A stretch of 11,539 bases of DNA from Pseudomonadaceae bacterium (GCA_947464215.1 CANHVX010000022.1:1-11539), one strand, 5' to 3'. Shown: positions 1 through 7,277, counted from the first letter of the stretch. Notes: a model not told the origin generated them from the sequence alone. Made by a program: numbers and translations.

Positions 1-264
1 ACCGACATCGCCGCCCGCCTGCGCGAGGGCACCTTTGCCGTGCTGCTGAACGAGGTCCGCGCCGAGGGCCACGCCCACCAACGCGCACAAGCGATCACAG
101 AAATTGTTCAACAAACTCCGTGCGTTGTGGCGGGTCGGAACTTTGCCCTCAGCGCCTCCAGCGGCGTCAAAACCTTCGGCCAAGGCAGCGAAACACCAAG
201 CACCGTGTTGTCCGAAGCCCAACATGCGATGGCGCAAGCCAAGCCGGCTTTATCCTCCAATTAG
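1..264 (+). CDS. C-terminal end of a degenerate GGDEF-domain protein (5' partial)
   Basis: The frame is open from the first base and stops at 262-264. The visible 87 residues match the second half of a GGDEF (diguanylate cyclase) domain: DIAARL, a hydrophobic FAVLL strand, a helix rich in Ala and Gln, an SSGVKTF strand and the closing helix VLSEAQHAMAQAK, which corresponds to the usual ADxAMYxAK. The signature that should read GGDEF is REGTF (codons 8-12), so the metal- and GTP-binding acidic pair is lost and c-di-GMP synthesis is not expected. A role as a receptor or scaffold is inference. The inhibitory RxxD site and all upstream domains lie outside the window. The protein ends three bases before the next start codon, so co-transcription with the ferredoxin gene is likely. 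Confidence 0.75.
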   Translation, partial: TDIAARLREGTFAVLLNEVRAEGHAHQRAQAITEIVQQTPCVVAGRNFALSASSGVKTFGQGSETPSTVLSEAQHAMAQAKPALSSN

Positions 265-267
265 CGC

Positions 268-786
268 ATGCACTTGGCCTCTTCGCCACGCGTGGCGTTT
301 ATCACAGAAAGCCATTGTATTGGTTGCACATTATGTGTGCCAGCATGCCCTACGGGCGCCATTGTGGGCGCCGCAAAATTCCGCCATGGGGTGGTCGAGG
401 CACTGTGCATCGGCTGCGGCAAATGCCTGCCCCCCTGCCCTGTTCAATGTATAAAAATGAATGAGATAGCCCCCGCGCAGGCGCCACTCCAGGCCCGCCA
501 GCCCAACGGGCGCTTTACACCGCAGGCTATCCAGGGGCTGCAACGCGCGGTGGAACGCATCTCACACCACCGCCGCCAAAAAAACATGCGCACGTTCAAG
601 CAGATATCCACAGCAAAACCATCCGCTATCCCCGAGCTTTCCCACGATATCCTCGCCGCAGCCACCAAGGCCCGCGCCGCCTCCGAGCAACGCTATCAAG
701 CCAAAGGCCCGCTCAAAACGCCAAAAGTTCTGCGCGAGAAAACAAAGGCTGCCCAGAAGGTTGACGCCTCCCCCAAAAAACCGTAG
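268..786 (+). CDS. RnfB-like 2x[4Fe-4S] ferredoxin-type protein
   Basis: 172 residues. Residues 8-62 closely follow the ferredoxin region of RnfB/RsxB: VAFI, then CIGCTLCVPACP (Cys17, 20, 23, 27), AIVGAAK, then CIGCGKCLPPCP (Cys47, 50, 53, 57). Two CX2CX2CX3C motifs indicate two [4Fe-4S] clusters. The remaining roughly 110 residues are basic and Ala/Lys/Pro-rich, with a helix resembling the C-terminal tail of proteobacterial RnfB-like proteins. The N-terminal membrane anchor and the first Fe-S domain of true RnfB are absent, and no other rnf/rsx gene is in view, so this is a free-standing soluble electron carrier rather than a proven Rnf subunit. The redox partner is unknown. The start follows the upstream stop by three bases; I see no strong Shine-Dalgarno, which suggests translational coupling. 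Confidence 0.8.
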   Translation: MHLASSPRVAFITESHCIGCTLCVPACPTGAIVGAAKFRHGVVEALCIGCGKCLPPCPVQCIKMNEIAPAQAPLQARQPNGRFTPQAIQGLQRAVERISHHRRQKNMRTFKQISTAKPSAIPELSHDILAAATKARAASEQRYQAKGPLKTPKVLREKTKAAQKVDASPKKP

Positions 787-911
787 CAACACGGTATGAG
801 AGACCTCTCGCATCGTGCGACGCATAATTTAAAAACAAGATGTTACCTGCTTCCAGGCGCCCCATCCGCGCCCAGCGCCACGGGCGCGCAACCACCGGCA
901 AGGCGTCCTTA

Positions 912-2078
912 ATGTCCACGCTCTACCTGCTATTTGAAAACTGCCCATTCCACACCCGCTGTGCCCTGTTCGATACCCACGGACGCCTCATCTCCCTCCG
1001 CTTAACCGAGCATTCGCGCCCGCTTATCGAAGGCGCCATCGTCTGGGGCCGCGTGCGGGCCATAACGCCCAGCCTGGGCTCGGCGTTTATCGATATCGGC
1101 GACACTCACGATGCCCTGCTCCCGCTGAACACGTTGCCCAAGGGGCGCCGTTTGGTGCAGGGCCAACCCGTTATGGCCCGCATCGCCCGCGGTGGCTTTG
1201 GCGAAAAGGGCGCCCGGCTCGATGCCCGGGTGGCCTATAAGGAACCCGACCCCGTCGGCCAATGCCCCCGCGTGCTGCAGGCCGCGCCAAGCGCCCTTAC
1301 CCGCGCGCTGCAAGATGCCGGCGCCCATCAGGTGAAGGTTATCTTGCCGCACGGCCTGGCGCACGAGGCCGTGGCCAAACATGTTCCCGAACGCAACATG
1401 TTGTTTCTAAATGATAATGCCCACGGTTTTGATGCCTACGAGACCCTCGACGACGTGCTCGATACACTCAAAACGCCCGTGCCAACCTTTCCGTTTCCCG
1501 CCGGCGATTTACGCGTGGAAATGACCAGCGCCGTGGCCACAATCGATGTGAATTTTAAAGGTTTTTCGGGGAGCACGGCCCAAACCCCCTCAGAAAAGGC
1601 CATTCTCGCGGCCAATATGGCGGCCGCCGAGGCCGCCGCGCGGCTGATGCGCCTGCTCGATCTCGGCGGCAGCGTGATTATCGATTTCATCACCCCGCCC
1701 AGCAAGCAGCAGCGAGAGCTGGTCACCAACCACCTGCAGGCCACGATGGCCACCACCGATGATCATTTCCAGAACGTGCGCCCCATGTCGCGCCATGGCC
1801 TGGTCGAGGTCAACCGCGCGCGCACCGGCCCCAGCCTGAACCTGCTGCTGGCCACACCGGCCTATGTGGCGGGCGAGATTGCGCTCAGGCTCTGGCGGAC
1901 ACCAACGGGGGCCAATCCGCACCTTATGGCGCAGCAGGTGGCGGCGCACCCGCAGGTGGTGTCGGTGTTGCAGCAGCATCTCACCACGCAGGTGTGCCTG
2001 GCTCAGCTTGGCCGCACGGTTACATTTAGCCCCACCCCCGCCGATTCCCCTCTCACCCGCTTCAGCATCACAGGCTAA
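912..2078 (+). CDS. Short RNase E/G-family protein
   Basis: 388 residues from ATG 912. An in-frame ATG at 840 would add 24 residues (MLPASRRPIRAQRHGR...) that do not fit the family N-terminus, whereas MSTLYLLFENCPFHTRCALFD does. Residues about 38-108 form the S1-like RNA-binding part (GAIVWGRVRAITPSLGSAFIDIG). The RNase H/DNase I-like catalytic part contains TIDVN (Asp212) and IIDFI (Asp258), corresponding to the two Mg2+-binding aspartates of RNase E/G, about 45 residues apart as in the family. I do not see the RTAG 5'-phosphate-sensor motif or the CPxCxG zinc link that joins RNase E dimers, and there is no RNase E scaffold tail. It is probably the short paralogue seen in alphaproteobacteria. 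Endonuclease activity on structured RNA is inferred. It lies 125 bases after the ferredoxin gene, without a clear terminator between them. Confidence 0.8.
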   Translation: MSTLYLLFENCPFHTRCALFDTHGRLISLRLTEHSRPLIEGAIVWGRVRAITPSLGSAFIDIGDTHDALLPLNTLPKGRRLVQGQPVMARIARGGFGEKGARLDARVAYKEPDPVGQCPRVLQAAPSALTRALQDAGAHQVKVILPHGLAHEAVAKHVPERNMLFLNDNAHGFDAYETLDDVLDTLKTPVPTFPFPAGDLRVEMTSAVATIDVNFKGFSGSTAQTPSEKAILAANMAAAEAAARLMRLLDLGGSVIIDFITPPSKQQRELVTNHLQATMATTDDHFQNVRPMSRHGLVEVNRARTGPSLNLLLATPAYVAGEIALRLWRTPTGANPHLMAQQVAAHPQVVSVLQQHLTTQVCLAQLGRTVTFSPTPADSPLTRFSITG

Positions 2079-2105
2079 GCCTTACCCGTATGTCTATACT
2101 ATTGT

Positions 2106-2126
2106 AAAAAAGCCCCTAAAGGGGGC
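2106..2126 (-). terminator. Hairpin with U-tract, minus strand
   Basis: On the minus strand a GCCCC/GGGGC stem (2122-2126 with 2112-2116) with a five-base loop is followed by six T. It is the second of two tandem terminators downstream of the tRNA gene. The stem could also slow plus-strand transcription leaving the RNase gene, but on that strand no T-tract follows directly. Confidence 0.6.
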
Positions 2127-2227
2127 GATGAAATTTTGTCTATCAACGAGTTTAGATGAAGCATAGTTTCTCTATCTACAAAGCAATCCTCCTCACGCCC
2201 GCCATGGGTTAATCGAAGTTGAACCAC

Positions 2228-2253
2228 AAAAAATCCCGCCACATGGGCAGGAT
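2228..2253 (-). terminator. Rho-independent terminator of the tRNA-Pro transcript
   Basis: On the minus strand ATCCTGCC pairs with GGCGGGAT (8 bp with one G-T pair, loop CATGT), followed by a run of T (2233-2228). It lies about 35 bases beyond the tRNA 3' end, as expected for a monocistronic tRNA. Confidence 0.8.
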
Positions 2254-2286
2254 GTTTTACAATGTATATTATCCATAATTTAATAC

Positions 2287-2364
<78 letters not shown>

Positions 2365-2420
2365 ACTCCTCCCTTCCCTAGCCCAATTTCACCAACTCCA
2401 CAAGGCCCGCCAGGCGCCTC

Positions 2421-2456
2421 ATACGCAAAAACCCACACGGGTGGGCTTTTGCGTAT
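2421..2456. terminator. Bidirectional terminator-like inverted repeat
   Basis: A long inverted repeat: ATACGCAAAA (2421-2430) mirrors TTTTGCGTAT (2447-2456), enclosing CCCAC/GTGGG. Read on the minus strand, the GC core is followed by five T. It terminates the host-attachment gene (stop at 2479) before the tRNA gene. Read on the plus strand, a run of four T also follows the core, so it can work in both directions. Confidence 0.8.
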
Positions 2457-2478
2457 AGAAGCAGGCCTCCGCACGGCG

Positions 2479-2919
2479 CTAATCTAACCCGAACGCCTCA
2501 TTACCAGGGCGGCCCATCTCATGCCATACGGGCCGGAAGGGCGTCTGGGGGATACCAAAGCGGGCTTTAGCCAGCACGCGGGTGGGCAACACGTGGCGGA
2601 TATAATCCAACATGTCTGGCGGGCCAAGCACACACAGCACATCAAAGGCAAAGTGCCTATCGGCCAGCATTTTGCATATTTTATCTACAAAAACAATATC
2701 ATGTTCGGGCGCCAGGGGTGCGTCACTCCAGGCCTCTACCGTGGGCACGGGCGCGTCGCGGTCGGCGGCCCCAAACATGTCATCGTCCACATCCACATAA
2801 TGGGTGTCATGGGCAATGCTGAGCAGCGTGGTGCGGTTGCCATCGGCCACCAGCACCCATTTTCGCTTCACAAACGGAAGGGTTGTAGGCGCAGACGAAT
2901 CAGGAATACACAGTCTCAT
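2479..2919 (-). CDS. Host-attachment (BaeRF-like) family protein
   Basis: 146 residues from ATG 2919. The N-terminal WVLVADGNRTTLLSI strand-turn-strand and the C-terminal block (FVDKICKML..., FDVLCVLGPPDMLDYIRHVLPTRVLAKARFGI) match the general pattern of the 'protein required for attachment to host cells' family: VLVADG... and LVLVAPPxxLGxLRxxL... That family is related to the release-factor-like BaeRF fold, and its biochemical role is unsettled. The middle (residues about 35-85) is acidic and divergent. A GTG at 2970 in the same frame would add 17 residues, but it has no Shine-Dalgarno and lies at or upstream of the predicted transcription start near 2965. ATG 2919 has AAGG about 9 bases upstream. 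The gene is preceded by a class II-type Crp/Fnr operator and closed by the inverted repeat at 2421. Soluble, with no signal peptide. Confidence 0.6.
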   Translation of the reverse strand: MRLCIPDSSAPTTLPFVKRKWVLVADGNRTTLLSIAHDTHYVDVDDDMFGAADRDAPVPTVEAWSDAPLAPEHDIVFVDKICKMLADRHFAFDVLCVLGPPDMLDYIRHVLPTRVLAKARFGIPQTPFRPVWHEMGRPGNEAFGLD

Positions 2920-2972
2920 GAGAAGAAGCCTTTTTGTTATGTTAGAAAAATGAGATGGGACAACCTGCACAC

Positions 2973-3012
2973 TTTATAATCACCCACGTGGCCACGACGT
3001 GATATGGGTCAC
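2973..3012 (-). promoter_or_regulatory. Operator A (GTGA-N6-TCAC) and -10 box of the host-attachment gene
   Basis: GTGATATGGGTCAC at 2999-3012 is an exact GTGA-N6-TCAC inverted repeat. On the minus strand a TATAAA -10 hexamer lies at 2978-2973, its near end 32.5 bases from the operator centre. This matches activators that bind around -41.5 and replace the -35 contact. Predicted transcription start is about 2965, leaving a leader of about 45 bases before ATG 2919. No good -35 element is visible, as expected for an activator-dependent promoter. Confidence 0.6.
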
Positions 3013-3029
3013 GCGCACCGGCAGAACAT

Positions 3030-3058
3030 AAAAAAGAGAGGGGCATCGCCCCCCTCTC
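3030..3058 (-). terminator. Terminator of tpsA
   Basis: On the minus strand GAGAGGGG (3058-3051) pairs with CCCCTCTC (3043-3036) in an 8-bp stem with a seven-base loop, followed by six T (3035-3030). It starts about 20 bases after the tpsA stop codon. Confidence 0.85.
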
Positions 3059-3076
3059 CGTTGGCAACCGAAACAT

Positions 3077-5305
3077 TTAGAAGTTGTTGCCGGTCTTCAC
3101 CGTCAGCACAGAGCCCACCAGCTTCAACTTGTTGAGGAAGTTGTTGGCTGTGTTGTTGGTCACTTTGCCGTTGGTGCTGTTGATGATCTGCACGCCCGTC
3201 CCAATCCCCGGGCCACGTCCCACCAGGGTGTTGTGGTCAAGTTTCAGGTTATTCGAGTCAAGGGCATCAATCCCTGTCGTCACGTTCAACGCCTTGTTGT
3301 GATGGATGTTGGCGTTGGCACTGCTGTCTACGTCAATTCCAATGCTGTATCCAGAGACGGTATTGTTGCCCACTTCGGCATTATCCGAGTCCTTCAACTC
3401 AATCCCATCACCACCCCACAAAGCCCCCTCACGAACGACTTTGTTATCAAGAACCTTAGTCTTGGTCGAGTTCTTGATCTCCACACCGTTCTGGGCATGG
3501 ATATCGTTGTCCTTGATAACCAGGCGGTAGGCATCATCGGCGCCTACACCGGTTTCGGCTTCATGGATGTCATTTCCGGCCACGGTGGCATCGGCGGCAT
3601 CATAAAGCTTCACAGCGGTGCCATTGCTACCACCACCATCAATGTGGTTGTTCAGCACTTTAGCGCCACTGGCGTGCTCAACGTTCACACCCACATGCTT
3701 ACCGTGTAACGTCCCACCCTCAATGTGGAAGCCATCCAGCGTCACGTCATCGCCGGTGATATTCACATACCCATTAATCTTGGGTTTGCTCATCATGGCA
3801 GGCGGGTCAAGATAGATGTTATTTTTATACACGTTCACGTTTTCATTGTAGGTGCCGGGGGCCACGTCAATCTTGGCACCCACATCGGAAGCCACATCAA
3901 CACCCTGCTGAATGCTTGCCTTATTGGAAACATTCACCTTAGTGGCTTCACCGGTGAGCTTGCCATTGGGCTCGTGGTGGATTTTGGTATTGAGGTTCAC
4001 GGTCAAGTTGCCATTGGCATCGCGGTCCACATAACGGAGCTCATTGGCTGGGTGAGGCGCATACATATGCATGGCATCATCGTTCATGTCGTAGTTCACG
4101 TTAATGGTCTTTTTGGCGCCCACTTTCACCAATCCGCCATGGTCAAGGCTGTAATCAATCGAATACGCTTCGGCAGCGTTTTCATTGAAGGTATTCCCGC
4201 CCATGAACGACACAACACCCGCGTGGCTATGGTAGGCCTTGGTCGAGGCTTCACCACCCAGGGTAATGTTTTTGTCTCCGGTAAAGGCGATATCTCCACC
4301 ATCACCATGGGTCATGCCACCTTCAGCTTTGGCGGTGCCGCTAAAGCTCATGTTCTGGCGTGCATAGGCCTTAATATGTCCGCCGTCGGCACTGCCCACG
4401 CCGGAAACATCCATGTCACCGGCTACATCCACATTGTCACCTTCCAGAACGATGCTTCCTTTTTTGTAAGCAGCACTCTTGGCTTCAATGTCGCCATCCA
4501 TGTTGATGACGCTGTCGAGCATCGGCCGTGACGATTTGGCCAGCATTTGCACCTTGCCACCACCACCATTGGCATAAATTTTGCCACTGTTGTCGGCTTC
4601 GGCGTGCATGCCAGCTAGGCCTGTGCGCACAACACCCACGGGCAGGGCCATACTCAGCAGATTGTCACCGGTCAGGTCAAGGGTAAACACATCACCACCA
4701 CCCAAAGCTACTTTGCCTTTATTGGCCGTGATAGTGCCTTTGTTTTCGGCAATAGGGCCAACCAGGGCTACATAACCACCGTCATTGGCTTTTATCTTAC
4801 CATTATTAACAACTTGGGCATTGGGGTCCCCTGCATGGGCAAAGGCGTAGTTGCCGCTCAGGAACTTGCTGTTGTCGATATCGGCCGTGGTGGCAACCAA
4901 GCTTCCCACTTTCACATCAGCCTTGGGGCCAAAGAAGAAGCCGTTCTTGTTCACCAGCATCAGCTGCCCGTTGGCATTCAGTTTACCCAGAATTTGTGAA
5001 GGGTTCACATCGCCAATGCGGTTGAGCGTGGCTGAACCGGCCGAGGGCTGGTGGAAGTTGGTCGTCTGGAAGGGCGCAATATTAAAGGTGCCCCAGTTGA
5101 TAATGGCCTTCGATGTCGATTGGGTGATGTCCATTTGCGAGGCCGTGGTGTTCACAATAGCGGCCGAACCTGCGGCAACAACGCCACCGGTTGGGTTGGC
5201 ATAGCCAGCCATGGCGGTGCTGCTTAGCGCCAGCGTGGCCAGCAACGCCCGGCCTGCGGGAAAGGCCAGACCCGCATGTGTATAAGATTGATCGTGTGTT
5301 TTCAT
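3077..5305 (-). CDS. TpsA-type secreted exoprotein: TPS domain plus right-handed beta-helix
   Basis: 742 residues from ATG 5305, which has AGGGG nine bases upstream. The frame stays open upstream to 5740, but that stretch overlaps the promoter and tpsB. Residues 1-36 are a Sec signal peptide (hydrophobic ALLATLALSSTAMA, cleavage near GYA/N). Residues about 37-260 form the two-partner-secretion domain: IINWGTFNI, TTNFHQPS, SATLNRIGDVNPSQILGKL, then NKNGFFFGPKADVKVGSLVATT, the equivalent of the usual NPNGI-FG block with Lys for Pro. A middle region rich in GG and D repeats follows. From about 490 to the end run 22-27-residue coils typical of NosD/pectate-lyase-like right-handed beta-helices (VLNNHI, VAGNDI, IKDNDI, VLDNKV, VGNNTV, IHHNKA, LDHNTL, VTNNTA). 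No membrane anchor is seen; it ends GNNF. Secreted through the divergent TpsB. Adhesion or matrix binding is inference; an enzyme acting on sugars is possible. Confidence 0.88.
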   Translation of the reverse strand: MKTHDQSYTHAGLAFPAGRALLATLALSSTAMAGYANPTGGVVAAGSAAIVNTTASQMDITQSTSKAIINWGTFNIAPFQTTNFHQPSAGSATLNRIGDVNPSQILGKLNANGQLMLVNKNGFFFGPKADVKVGSLVATTADIDNSKFLSGNYAFAHAGDPNAQVVNNGKIKANDGGYVALVGPIAENKGTITANKGKVALGGGDVFTLDLTGDNLLSMALPVGVVRTGLAGMHAEADNSGKIYANGGGGKVQMLAKSSRPMLDSVINMDGDIEAKSAAYKKGSIVLEGDNVDVAGDMDVSGVGSADGGHIKAYARQNMSFSGTAKAEGGMTHGDGGDIAFTGDKNITLGGEASTKAYHSHAGVVSFMGGNTFNENAAEAYSIDYSLDHGGLVKVGAKKTINVNYDMNDDAMHMYAPHPANELRYVDRDANGNLTVNLNTKIHHEPNGKLTGEATKVNVSNKASIQQGVDVASDVGAKIDVAPGTYNENVNVYKNNIYLDPPAMMSKPKINGYVNITGDDVTLDGFHIEGGTLHGKHVGVNVEHASGAKVLNNHIDGGGSNGTAVKLYDAADATVAGNDIHEAETGVGADDAYRLVIKDNDIHAQNGVEIKNSTKTKVLDNKVVREGALWGGDGIELKDSDNAEVGNNTVSGYSIGIDVDSSANANIHHNKALNVTTGIDALDSNNLKLDHNTLVGRGPGIGTGVQIINSTNGKVTNNTANNFLNKLKLVGSVLTVKTGNNF

Positions 5306-5368
5306 GATATTTTCCCCTGTTGTTTTTGAACAGCGGTCTATATCCCGGCCCATACATAAACGGGCCTC

Positions 5369-5376
5369 GGGGGGGG
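5369..5376. repeat. Run of eight G in the tpsA leader region
   Basis: Eight consecutive G on the plus strand, C8 in the tpsA transcript, about 64 bases upstream of the tpsA start. It is adjacent to a possible leader hairpin (GGCCC 5347-5351 with GGGCC 5362-5366). The tract lies outside the reading frame, so any slippage would alter the leader rather than the protein. Confidence 0.7.
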
Positions 5377-5461
5377 TGGGATACAGCCGGAGTTTGGTGT
5401 GAATGCGCTTCAGAACCACTCCAAAGCTTGGGCATCGTGCAATAAAAAAAAGGGGACACAC

Positions 5462-5475
5462 GTGACGTACGTCAC
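5462..5475. promoter_or_regulatory. Operator B in the tpsA/tpsB divergent promoter
   Basis: GTGACGTACGTCAC is a perfect 14-base palindrome of the GTGA-N6-TCAC type, about midway in the 242-base gap between the two start codons. Class II spacing towards tpsA would use a weak CACGAT hexamer (5439-5434). Towards tpsB the nearest candidate is AACAAT (5495-5500), slightly too close. It is the only palindrome of this type in the gap, so one bound regulator could govern both halves of the secretion pair. Activation or repression cannot be told from sequence. Confidence 0.6.
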
Positions 5476-5547
5476 ATCTCATCAAACAAAAATAAACAAT
5501 TCTTAAAAACACATTAAATACCTCGTAACAAGCATAGGTTTTTTCAT

Positions 5548-7272
5548 ATGAGAAACACATACTATGCACTGGCATCCAGTGCCTGCCTTGCCCTGGCACC
5601 TGGCCTTTATGCACAAAGCCTCCCTGGCATACCCAGCAGCGCCGATTCAGGCCGCGTGTCAAAACAGCTCGATATTCCATTAAATACGGGCCCACGTGCA
5701 GAGCCCGAGCTTTCCGACGAGAGCAGCATTCAATATGCACCCAAAAATGCCGATAAAATCACTTTCAGGCTCAAAAAGATGACCTTGAGCGGAAACCATG
5801 CCTACAAGGCGGGCGAACTCGATATATACTTTGCGCGCTATATGGGTAAAACCATCTCCCTGCTCGATATTTATAAAATCTCCGATAAAATCAACCTGCG
5901 TTACCGGCAAGATGGCTATCTGCTGACACGGGTTGTGGTTCCGCCGCAAAATATCCGCAACGGTCACGTTACCATTCGGGTTATCGAGGGCAGGCTGAAT
6001 AAGATCTACATCAACACAAACGGTAAAATAAGCATAAAAAAGGCGCGTATGCTCAAACGCTTTGCCAAACGGCTCGAGCACAAACGGCACCTAAAGCAAA
6101 GCCAACTGGAACGTGTGCTCAGGCTTATCAACCAACTGCCTGGGGTTACGGCCCGGGCAATTATCATGCCCTCCCCCGATACCTTTGGCGGCGCCGATCT
6201 CTTCATCACGGCCCAACGGAAGCGTTTTAACGCCGTGGCGTCATTCGATAACCGGGGAAACCGCTATATTGGCCCGCTCCAAGTTTCCTTGGGCGGCACC
6301 TGGAATGGCGTCTTCGACGATGCCGACAGCCTGGGCGTGCGCCTCAATTCCACGCTGGCCGATAAGGAGCTGCGGGCCGGACGGCTCGACTACCAGCGGA
6401 TGTTAAATACCAATGGCCTTACCCTGGCCCTGTCGGCACGCAGCCAAAAAACCCGGCCCGGCTACGTGCTGAAAGATTTTGACGTCAAAGGGAGCGACAC
6501 ATCCCTATCCGCCAAACTAAGCTATCCGCTCACCCTCGGCATGCAAAATAATACAACTATCTATGCATCCTTAGAGGCACGCGACATCAAAACCGAGGTC
6601 TTAGGGACAACCCTCACGCAAGACCACCTTCGCGTGGCACGCATAGGTGTCGATATGCAAAACAGAGACACGCTCATGGGAGAGCAAAAACCTGCGATGA
6701 ACAACCTGAATGTGGAAGTATCGCGCGGCATAAAGGGTTTTGGTGCCAGCAAAAAGGGGCGCAGCAGCAGCCAGCCCGAAGCGCCAGCCAACTTCAATAA
6801 AATTACCGCCAGCATCAGCCGCGAGCAAAGCCTGAACAAAACGCATAACCTCACAGCATTTCTGGCCGCCACGGCGCAATACAGCCCAAACGCGCTGTTG
6901 TCGGCCGAATCTTTTGGGGTCGGCGGAGAGTCGTTCGGCAGCGCGTATGATTCCTCAGAAATCACCGGCGATATCGGCTATGCGGTGCGTGCCGAGGCTC
7001 GTTATCTTGTCATTCCCAAAACACAAACAGCGTTTATTCAAGCCGCTCAACCCTATGCCTTTGTCGACTACGGCAAGGTGCACAGCCGCACCCCAAGCCT
7101 AGGCCAGAAGAACGAAAGCAGCATCGCCTCAACAGGTATAGGGCTCCGGGCTAATCTTAACGGGGGTTTCAGTATGGGGGTCGAGGTGGCGCAACCGCTC
7201 ACCAAACACGTGGCCACTATGGGGCGTTCAAAAAGCCCACGCGTCTTTTTCAAAATCACCAAAACATTCTAA
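5548..7272 (+). CDS. TpsB outer-membrane transporter (ShlB/FhaC/HecB family)
   Basis: 574 residues from ATG 5548, with AGG about nine bases upstream. Signal peptide about 1-22 (LAPGLYA/Q). Residue 33 onward (DSGRVSKQL) resembles the N-terminal plug-helix region. Residues about 71-150 form a POTRA domain (KKMTLSGNHAY, KINLRYRQDGYLLTRVVVPPQNI, GHVTIRVIEGRL), with a second, weaker POTRA to about 225. The rest is a 16-strand barrel of the Omp85/TpsB class: alternating strands such as FNAVASFDNRGNRYIGP and a C-terminal FFKITKTF ending in Phe. It moves TpsA from periplasm to cell surface. Length fits the family. The L6 hairpin motif reads VGGESFGSAYDSSEITGD. In the relatives I recall, the residue after FG is Arg (the VRGF/Y or FGRAYD arginine); here it is Ser465. 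Divergent from tpsA, which is less usual than a tpsBA operon. Confidence 0.93.
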   Translation: MRNTYYALASSACLALAPGLYAQSLPGIPSSADSGRVSKQLDIPLNTGPRAEPELSDESSIQYAPKNADKITFRLKKMTLSGNHAYKAGELDIYFARYMGKTISLLDIYKISDKINLRYRQDGYLLTRVVVPPQNIRNGHVTIRVIEGRLNKIYINTNGKISIKKARMLKRFAKRLEHKRHLKQSQLERVLRLINQLPGVTARAIIMPSPDTFGGADLFITAQRKRFNAVASFDNRGNRYIGPLQVSLGGTWNGVFDDADSLGVRLNSTLADKELRAGRLDYQRMLNTNGLTLALSARSQKTRPGYVLKDFDVKGSDTSLSAKLSYPLTLGMQNNTTIYASLEARDIKTEVLGTTLTQDHLRVARIGVDMQNRDTLMGEQKPAMNNLNVEVSRGIKGFGASKKGRSSSQPEAPANFNKITASISREQSLNKTHNLTAFLAATAQYSPNALLSAESFGVGGESFGSAYDSSEITGDIGYAVRAEARYLVIPKTQTAFIQAAQPYAFVDYGKVHSRTPSLGQKNESSIASTGIGLRANLNGGFSMGVEVAQPLTKHVATMGRSKSPRVFFKITKTF

Positions 7273-7277
7273 GCGCT

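Noticed and set aside
840..911. Earlier ATG for the RNase E/G-like gene
   Set aside because: The 24 added residues are basic and unlike the family N-terminus, whereas ATG 912 begins directly with the expected beta-strand.
787..911. Hairpin GAGA-GACC-TCTC after the ferredoxin gene as a terminator
   Set aside because: Short stem and no T-tract on either strand; transcription may continue into the RNase gene.
3725..4531. 268-codon plus-strand frame opposite tpsA
   Set aside because: Low-complexity Val/Ile/His/Gly shadow of the beta-helix coding strand, with no ribosome site or domain.
5306..5740. 145-codon upstream extension of the tpsA frame
   Set aside because: It overlaps the divergent promoter and the 5' coding part of tpsB. 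ATG 5305 has a clear AGGGG ribosome site and is followed directly by a signal peptide.
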